64,000 nucleotides of DNA from Morinoia aosen. Taxonomy: Eukaryota; Arthropoda; Malacostraca; Amphipoda; Talitridae. Positions within the stretch are counted from its first letter, which is position 1. Every line of letters begins with the position of its first letter. This document shows positions 49,701 to 58,700 of this stretch, one piece after another. The stretch is taken from assembly GCA_030386875.1 (NCBI GenBank), contig CM059563.1:35254139-35318138 (forward strand), written 5' to 3'. Both the position numbers and the translations under genes were made by a program. The notes under the pieces were generated by a model. It was not told the origin of the DNA. It saw only the letters and a program-made list of their open reading frames with translations, and ran no database searches.

Positions 49701-52700
49701 GCATTTGTCTTTAAACTTATACCGTTTTTTAACTTTAGGACAAGCTCCACCTCGCCTTCAACATTACTCTTAGCGTTAACGCCTTTTATAGTCAGAGAAC
49801 TTGGCTTCACGTCATTACTTATCTCACTTATTCTGGGGTAGCTGATTAGGCATTTCTCTGATCCTGAATCAATCAATGCATTCCACAGGTCTGCGTCTTT
49901 TCTAAGCACAATCATGGGCTTATGACTTTTTCGTATTACAAATAATTCATTATGTCCTGTGACTTCAACTTCTTCATCTTCTTCGTATTTACAAACGTTC
50001 GCCGTGACATGGCTTTCGCTTAAATCCGCCTCTCCCAGCGATTCATATCTATTTTGACACTTGATTATTGGATCTATCATCTCAACATTTCTAACGAGGG
50101 AATCTTCAGACATGTTTAACACATCAACTCTCTCAACATTTTTAACGAGGGAATCTTCAGCACCAGAATTCTCCTCGGGTTCACAGGGATTTGTCGCCGT
50201 AGAGTCATACTTAGTTATTGTAGCTTCATTTTTACCATTGACGTTATTTCTATCGGAAATGAAATCGTCTCTGCTGTTTACGCTAAAAAATCATTGCCAC
50301 TGTTAGTTTGGTAAGTTTCTACCTGGCCTTTTTCTGACATACGAGTTTTATACTGTCCTCGCGCACGGAAACGATCCGATCTGCCTGGTCTGATTAAATA
50401 GTCTCTTCTGGACCTACAATCTCTTGCGTAGTGTCCTAACTTATTACAACGAAAACAAACTACATCACGCAGTGAATGCTCGGTGGCTGAGTTGAACCTG
50501 GTTTGTACCAATCAGTCGGTTTCCTAGCCACCGTGGTTACCGACTCACTTTGGCCTTGACAGACACACACATGATTGTAACACTTCGAGCAACGCTTTGT
50601 TTCAGCTGTCTCCAATGCCTGGACTTCTAGAGTCCCCAATTCCCGGTCTCCAACATAAGATTTGACGTAAGGCCTAGCACGGAAAATTGGTCTTGGGTAG
50701 TTTGGTCTAGAGTAGGGCCTACGCGTCCTACCTCTACCTTGAAATCCGCCTCTTGTCATTGTATGCACTTCGGCCTCATCACAGGCTGCATCAAAGTTTG
50801 ATTCGGACGAATGGTCATCTTCTGCACAATAGATTTCCACAGATCTCTCAGATCGAGTCGCTAACATTTTGGAAAAATCTTCTGTTACTAGGGGGTTGAT
50901 GATGGCCATAGCTAACGCAACAATTAAAGTATTCTCGACATAAACACACAATACTCTTATATTCTTAGACCTCTAATCACCATTAAGAGAACCAATGTTA
51001 AAAATGTTCTACACACATTAAATCATTAAATGAAAACATTCTACATTCGATAAAATGATAACTCAACTCACATTTTCAGTGGACTTAAAACAGGCTATTT
51101 CCAGCACTACAAAGTCAAAACTCGTGAAGGTCGGCAGCAACTGAACAGAGCAAGCCGCTCCAGCTTACTCTTATGTGCCAGGGAACAATGGCCCGAGAAC
51201 AATAGCAACAACTTCCTTCAATTGTTCTGGAGAACAATGGACTACCTCTCCACACAACGTTTCCGCGTACACGCTCGCTCTCCCACTTACCAGGAATCAG
51301 CTTGCTTACTGCGCTTTCGCAATGCCTATGCTGCTAGCTCTCGCCGCACAACTTCCACTTCCCGGAATCAGCGCTTGCAATGCTTACCGCTTACTGCTCA
51401 ACTTCCTACTCATTAATTTTATAATGATGATGTATAATCATTAATTTGAGCGCATGCTTATTTAATTTGCAAGCAACATTATCGGCGTACACTTAACTTA
51501 ATATTTTGGCGATGCGTAGCTCTCGTAGATCTTCTCGTTGCAGATGACGGTGCGTAAATGCGTAGATCTCGTCGACAGACCAGGTTGTTGGTCTGGACCC
51601 TTCACTTCATCTTCTCCTTTGAGTAGCGATGTAAAGCGTGTAAATTTTCGATTTTTTCTCCCTCTAAGAGTTTCTTTCTCGAAGAGTTTCTTTCCCGAAG
51701 AGTTTCTTGGAAAGAACTTCGTTTTTCTGCGTCTTTCTTCCTTTTCTCGATGCTCTGAAGTAATGTGATAACTATGCGACGTTACTCCAAACAGGGTGAC
51801 ACTCCTCACACTTAAAATTACGGATCAGCAGAACCGAAGATCAATTCTTGATATCTTTCTTCTTCAATGGGGCAATGTGGCAATGTGGCTATCTTTAATG
51901 TGGCATCCCCATACACGGGCCACCAGAAATGTTCCGACCCTTTCAGTATCAGGTCGTAACTAAACGCGAATGAGGTTCGGGAGTGACTCAACAGCCGAAT
52001 GTGGTTATCCTTTATTGTTACTTCAGAATTGACACAGGCTTCGTAATTGGTAGAGAATCTTTAGATCGGAAGGTAATCTCGTTACTTCTATAGCGCATCT
52101 GTGATCTCTACAGATGCTTTCTCGACAGCCGAGCTTCCGCTACTGACAGCGACGCTTCTGTTTGTAAATGCTACCTCTACGGCAAGCCACCGCTAATGAA
52201 CGACGGTGTCTCTCGCCGATTCTATTTATATGCCTGGCGGGCGCACACGACAAGGTGTGCGCCCTACACCCTGTGCACAGAAATTGTTAGATTGAAAAAA
52301 ATTATTGAATATTATGGAAGTTGACGAAGAAAGCATTAGGTGCTGAAAATGAGGCAACATCAATGAATCAGAACAGAAGGTCAGAAATAAACAGCCTATT
52401 TTATATCAAAGGATCTATCTTTAAGCTGGCAGACTCAAAATTTTCCTCTAGAAGCACTAATGAAAGATAAAGAAGTGAAGAATGAAAGACGAGGCCTACC
52501 TAATTACAAATTTAAACGAACATCAGACTCTCGCAACAAGTGTAGCTAGTTGTTTGGTGGGTAGCTGTGGTTATCATAAAGGAGAGTTTGTTCCCCAATG
52601 GTATACTGCCGAGGACAAACCTTACCAGCATACCTCCTCTGAGTGTAGCCCGGTGGTACACGGAGGCAATTTTCGTGATGCTGCTGACCGACCAGTAGTC

Positions 52701-55700
52701 ACAAACTCAATTTTCATAAATACTTAACCAAAACGAAATGAAGGCACGATCTCGTAAATGTTTGCCATTTTAAACGTTGCTCATTACAATTGACTTTCAA
52801 TTCAAGTTGAATATTGAACTTCAGTTTTACCTGAAGCAGTCAAAGCGTAAAGTCTCCTGCATATCCCAGAAAGGTGGCAATCCCACAAGATGTGCTGACG
52901 CGAAAAGAATAAAGAAGGAGCGCAAAGAAATTTTGAGTAGGAAAAAAAGAAGCAATATACTAGGCAACACCAAGAAGGACCACCAAACTATGCTAGATCC
53001 TGACAGCTACAAGTCCTAACTGGCAAGGAAGAAACAATGAGAGCAAGGCAGGCAGGCATGCATTAGTACTTGGCAAGAAGGTTACTAGCGCCTCAAATTC
53101 AAAGCCTATATCGGGCCAGGCGTCTTAGCTTACGCAATAACGATTATTTAAATAAAACAAATATAGCAGGACTCACAAAGAACATTACCACTAGAAATAG
53201 GTTCACAAAACTTATTTGTTATTACAACTTCAAAGTTCTCAGTAGGCAGAGGTACTATAACTTGTTCACAAGAGACGAGTCGATCAAAAGGCTCACGAGT
53301 AGGTCCTCCCAAAATTTAGGTAAGCAATTTAGTTTCACCGTTACGATCATTTTATCTTGTGCATAAAAACTGTCCCATATAAGCCTATTCTTCTGAAAAT
53401 ATGTACTCTAATGCATTCAAGCATGTGTACATTTTATTACTATTTCTCGAAAATGCGACCTCTTGAAAAAAACTACTTCTCTATTACTATTTTTTAAAAG
53501 TATTACTATTTCTTGAAAGTATTACTTCTTCTTGAAAGTATTACTATTTCTTGAAAGTATTACTATTTCCTAAAAGTATTACTATTTCTTAAAAGTATTA
53601 CTATTTCCTAAAAGTACTACTATTTCTTGAAAGTATTACTATTTCTTGAAAGTATTACTATTTCTTGAAAGTATTACTATTTCTTGAAAGTATTACTATT
53701 TCTTGAAAGTATTACTATTTCTTGAAAGTACTAGTATTTCCTGAAAGTATTACTATTTCTTGAAAGTACTATTTCCTGAAAGTATTACTATTTCTTGAAA
53801 GTATTACTATTTCCTGAAAGTATTACTATTTCTTGAAAGTACTATTTCATGAAAGTACTACTATTTCCTGAAAGTATTACTATTTCTTGAAAGTATTACT
53901 ATTTCTTGAAAATCGTACCTCAGCGAGGTCGACAGCGAGGCGCTTCTGGTCCATGTTGGCGGTGATGGAGAAGCCGAGCTTGTGCATGGCGCTGGTGATG
54001 TGGTGCACCAGGTGCTGCCGGACTGGCTGGTACACGTCCACGTGCCGCACCACCAGCTGCAAGATATGCACCAACTGCCCGATACTGTGCCCTTCTTCCA
54101 CCAGGATCTTGCGAGTCCAATGAGTCAGCATCGTGTTACCTGTAGCGGTGGTAAAAGTAGGAACATTGGTTTGCTGGCGCTTCAGTTACTCAAACTATAC
54201 CGCACCGAACGCCGCATAATTTAACAAGTCTCAGACCTCTCCATTTTACCACACGAGTTTATATTTACATGAACATCTAAATTATAATGATAGAAGATCA
54301 GAGTTTTCTGCCCATAGAAATATTGTTGTTGCAAGACAAAATAATTGGGAGACAATTTTTGTTATTGTAACGGCCTCTGCGACCGTGTTACATAGCAACA
54401 CCGCATTTCACGTCCTGCACATCATGCTACCTCGCCACATCTTAACCTGTTAATGTAGGAATTTTTGTACTCATATTACAGTTATCACAACCACCGTCAC
54501 TAAACTGGCACCGGCATCAGGCAGTCACCAACTTCAGGATGAGGAAGGAACTGCCAAATTCAAATTATTTCAAGACCGCGATTTTTACCATGGCCCGTGT
54601 CATGATTTTGAACGCATTGTAAAAACTAAAATTGAATTTTGTTACATGAAACAGTAGTTTGTGATTGTGATAATGGTGATATGAAATTTTCGATGAAATT
54701 TAAACCACAAGTCGAAACGATAACTAAACTTTCACGTCAGTGGTGAGAAACTGTCAAATCTGGTCTTCCACGCAAACATATTAGACGTCCAAACAAATTT
54801 AGCATGAAACTTTATCTATTGGCTAGTCACCATCATTTATTACAAAACTTTGAACTAGCTACACGCAAATATTAAGAAAATAAAAGAGTACATACATTTT
54901 CACCAGGGCTCAGCAATTGTAATGTTTGGTTGCGCTAAATAAAAGAGAACACAAAGTCTAGATTAGATAAATTAGTTCTAAGCTCCTAAACTGTAACAAA
55001 AGCGTTCCAAAGAGAAGAAGGATAAAGTTACCATAGAGTACAGAGTTAGGGAATGGAGAATCTATGCACAAGATGTGTTCCCTTACAAGATCCCTCGCGC
55101 ATACAAACAATAAATTAAGAAGGAAAGCTGAGGAGCAAGAAAAAATTAGAAGAAAATAGTTTGAGCTGAAAAGCAGGCCAGCAGTACCCCAAAAATAGAT
55201 GGTCTGAAAAGATGAGTGAAGCCAACACAAAAATGCATTTTACATTAACAAAAAGAAAATCTACATAAGTAACTCCCTCAGCTCGGGACCTCAGCGCGAG
55301 ATCTAAGTTAGCTGGTGAATACAAATTAAGGACATGACATAAATCACGAGATCATACAATGAGCAGGCACTCCACAAGCCAGCAACCACAACGGAGCAGA
55401 CATTGAAGCAGAACCAAAAACAACACTGTACACAAACTGGCGACCACAACGGAGCAGACATTGAAGCAGAACCAAAAGCAACACTGTACACAAACTGGCG
55501 ACCACAACGGAGCAGACATTGAAGCAGAACCAAAAGCACAGCACCACTGTACATTAACCATCACTCACCGTCTTCCATGCGAGCGGGCATGGCAGGAGTG
55601 AGTATTTCGAGAGCTTGCTTGACGACTGTGCGCGCCTCCATAGCGTGAGCCTTAAGCAGACTGTGAAACACTTGTAGCACGATGCGCCTATTGATGGCAA

Positions 55701-58700
55701 ACTTGGCGATGATGTGCGACAGTAGGAGGTGTCCGTGGTACTTTGTGGCTGGGTCGACGCAGTTCTTGGCGAGCAAACACGGCCAAGTGAATGTCATCAA
55801 GCGACGCAGTTTGTCACCCTGCCGATGTTTCTCCCCTTGGCGGTGGCTGGCCTCATCGTGGAAGTAGTTGTAGGCCTTGTCCACCAGGAGGCATGACAGT
55901 TGCAACAGGAGAATGCGAAGCGCGTCGATGAAGATGCCGTTGTTGTCAGGGTTCATGATGCGGTTGATGAACACCGACACAATGTTGTCAGGGGAGTCCA
56001 CATTGGGAGTTTCACTGTTGCTTATCAGCAAGTCTCGCTCGCCGCGCTCCAAGCTCACAGAGAAGCTAGGAATGATGATATACTGAAGGACACATGCTTT
56101 GAGTTCCTGAATTACGGATGCATCTTCAAACAAGTTGACAAACTCAAAGAAAGCCTTTCGCTTCCATTCAACGGGGTACGTCTTGGCTACAGTTTCTTCC
56201 AGAAATTCTCTCAAAAATTGGAACTCAGGAATGTAACGACCAATGAAAGCTTTGACCAACTGGAACAAAAGTGGAATGTCGTCGCTGTGATTTTTATAGC
56301 AGATGAGTAAAATTGAAACCACCATTCGAGGAACTTTCCAATGGCTGAACTCAACTGACGCACACATGATGTGCTTGTTGTGGAATTCCTCTGAATTCCA
56401 AAGATCGCGGAAACTCCGCAGAAGAGCAGGTTGCGACTCGAGCCACGCATTATTGTTGCGAGCAACAAGTAGAGTCATACGGATGGCCAGGAAATGCTTT
56501 TGAGCTGTATGCGCAGGAGTCACGTCACATTCTGACATGAGACAGAGTAATCGGTCTCCTTGCAGCTCCATTTGACTACGGAGGCGAGCAGAAGATGGAT
56601 GACGGAAAATGTACTCGAGATAACGTCCCCACTGCTCGTTGCCTGCATGGGCGGGAGACAGGAAAAGCTCGAGAGTTTCCACGGGGTGAAGAACTAGGAA
56701 CTTGACGAGAGGCTCACGCAGAGGACTCCCTGCTTCAATAAGCAGCGCTTGTTCTGTGCTGAGCACCTTGGTCACCATGTGCTCAATGCAGCGAGGCGAG
56801 GCAGAGGGCATACGATGGAAAAGATCAAGCACACTGGCTGCGAGTTGAAACTCTGCAGTGGACCTCGGGTTGAGAGCAGCTGTGTCCAGCAGTGTATAGC
56901 AGTACTTCAGCAGTTCGTTACAAACGAACTCGGTGAACAGGTTCGGAAACAGACGCGAGATGTAAGAGATCTTTGATACCATTTGGGAAGAAAGTCTTAT
57001 GCTGCTGCAGATTTGAGATACCAAAGGACGCACTACTGCTGTGATGGATTCTGAAGGCACTCTCCCATCTAACATCTTCTGTAAACCTTCAAACGCAGCT
57101 TCCTGAATTTCTGTATTGCTACTGGTGATCAGAGCTTTGTAGATTGAGGTGAAGATCTTGTCCTGAATAGCATGAATGTAATGGCAGGTTGAGAGAGCAC
57201 GCAATGCTGACTTTTTCAGAGGGATCAAGTTACTGACATTTTTATAGCAGGAATACTTCCGTAGATGGGCTTCATCACTTTCAACTAGATTCAAGAGTTC
57301 ATTGAGGAATAGCTTGTGCTCCTGTACATTTGTATCCAAGGTGAAGAGCCGAGGCTCTAAGGTGGTGCAGAAGGTGTTGCCTTCCATGAGGCCAATTTGA
57401 ACATTAGCAGGCTGATGACGCAAGAGGTGCTTCTTGGGCGGAACCATGTCTACAAGCACCTCCTTGTGTGGCAGCATGACTTCCGTAACTCCTCGTCCTG
57501 TGAGCCTGCCCAGAAGGCGCAAGGAGTGCATGGTCTGCTCTCTCACTATTGTGTTGGAGGAGGTTACCTGCAAAACAAGTTCTTGAGTCACCTCTTGCAG
57601 CGACTTTTCTTGGATGGCCTGCATTTCTTGCGTATCGTGCGGAGGTAACAGAGGAGATGCACACAGATGTAAGATTTTTTCCAGATTAGTTTTGGCCATG
57701 TCCACTGCCCCCGTGGACACCTCGCCAGACAGGTCCATCATGACATACATGAGAGCTCGAAGGAATGCAAACTGGTGCTGAAGTACCCACTTGAGTGGCA
57801 TGTGTTCACAAAGTATCTTAATGGCCAAGCAACCACCATGTTTGGCGTACCACGCACGCTGGTAGCACAACTGACACATTTTTACGGCGAGGTATTCCAT
57901 GAGAGGAAGCCGAGAGGCTCTGTCCTTGCTCCCTAAAATGTCACTGGCAGTACTGATGATCAAGACCAAAGTCACATGGCCTGGTTTGCAGAGCTCCTTC
58001 TCCTCATGCCCCATGACTACAGCCAGAGCGTCGATGAGCACGTAGGGGTCCATGCCTTGTATTTTATTGTGCACATTGAAAGGCCCTGCTTGTTGCACAA
58101 CGGCTACCATGGTGTAATGTCGCACCACAGACACCATGCTTGGCAGCACCTGCTTGCTGAGTTCCTTGATGGCAGCGGTGACGAGCATGGCGGTGAGAGC
58201 CATCTGGTGAACTCTGCGCGCAGCCTCGTCTCGACACTTGTACGGTTCGCAAGTCAAAATATCACCGTCTTTGAAGCTCGGGTGGTTTATAAGTTTTGAC
58301 AACAGACCTCTGTCCTGATCCTTGAGCATTGAGCCAATCAAAAAGCAACGTACAACTTCCCAGCACTGCTGGCGATACCAAGGTTCAGTAGTTGACGTTT
58401 TGAGGGCATTGAAAGCAACTTCAATGATTTTCTCGACAGGTAGCACAATTGGCACTTTATGCTCAGCAAAAAGTACATTGATACAAGTGCTTGGGGTTTC
58501 TTGCTCTTCATAGGACAGCTTTTGAGGTTCTATCATCATTTTCCTGTTACCCCCACCAAATTTGCCAAGAACCCTGAAAGCCACTTGGGCTGTCGTGTCA
58601 TTGGGATTGCGCAAAGTTTTCCACAGGGCCTGCATGAGCTCAGCTCTGACGGGCTGGATGTGCTCATACAGGAAGTCTGGCTGCAGGTTGTCGACACACA

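Larger units (their letters stand above)
45749..52247 (-). mobile_element. Gypsy-like LTR retrotransposon, non-autonomous
   Basis: Two 318-bp LTRs (45749-46066 and 51930-52247), TG...CA ended, differ by a single base. The 4-bp target duplication CGAC (45745-45748 and 52248-52251) proves an intact insertion. The element splits a SINE-like copy in intron 3-4. Internal reading frames run on the minus strand: gag zinc-knuckle remnant, retropepsin, and the linker before reverse transcriptase. No reverse transcriptase, RNase H or integrase is present, and 46067-48796 is non-coding. A candidate primer-binding site, TGGTGGCCCGTGTATGG, starts 4 nt after the 5' LTR (51926 downward). A G-rich tract (TTGGGGGGTCC) precedes the 3' LTR. 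Confidence 0.93.
30575..52835. repeat. Second dispersed repeat, about 200 bp, five copies, four near acceptors
   Basis: Copies at 30575-30780, 32090-32300, 33670-33905 and 36640-36870 (same orientation), and 52650-52835 (inverted). The shared core on the plus strand is TTGAGTTTGTGACTACTGGT, CAGCAGCAT, ATGAAAA and GTGACCACCGGTGG, preceded by TTCATTTAGTTTTGAT and AACTCAAATT. The first four lie 30-90 bp upstream of the acceptors of exons 11, 9, 8 and 6 respectively. Copies are diverged (roughly 65-80% by eye) and non-coding. Confidence 0.8.

Noticed and set aside
53470-53912. Possible CRISPR or telomere-like array
   Set aside because: 19-bp units directly adjoining without spacers; ordinary minisatellite next to a splice donor.
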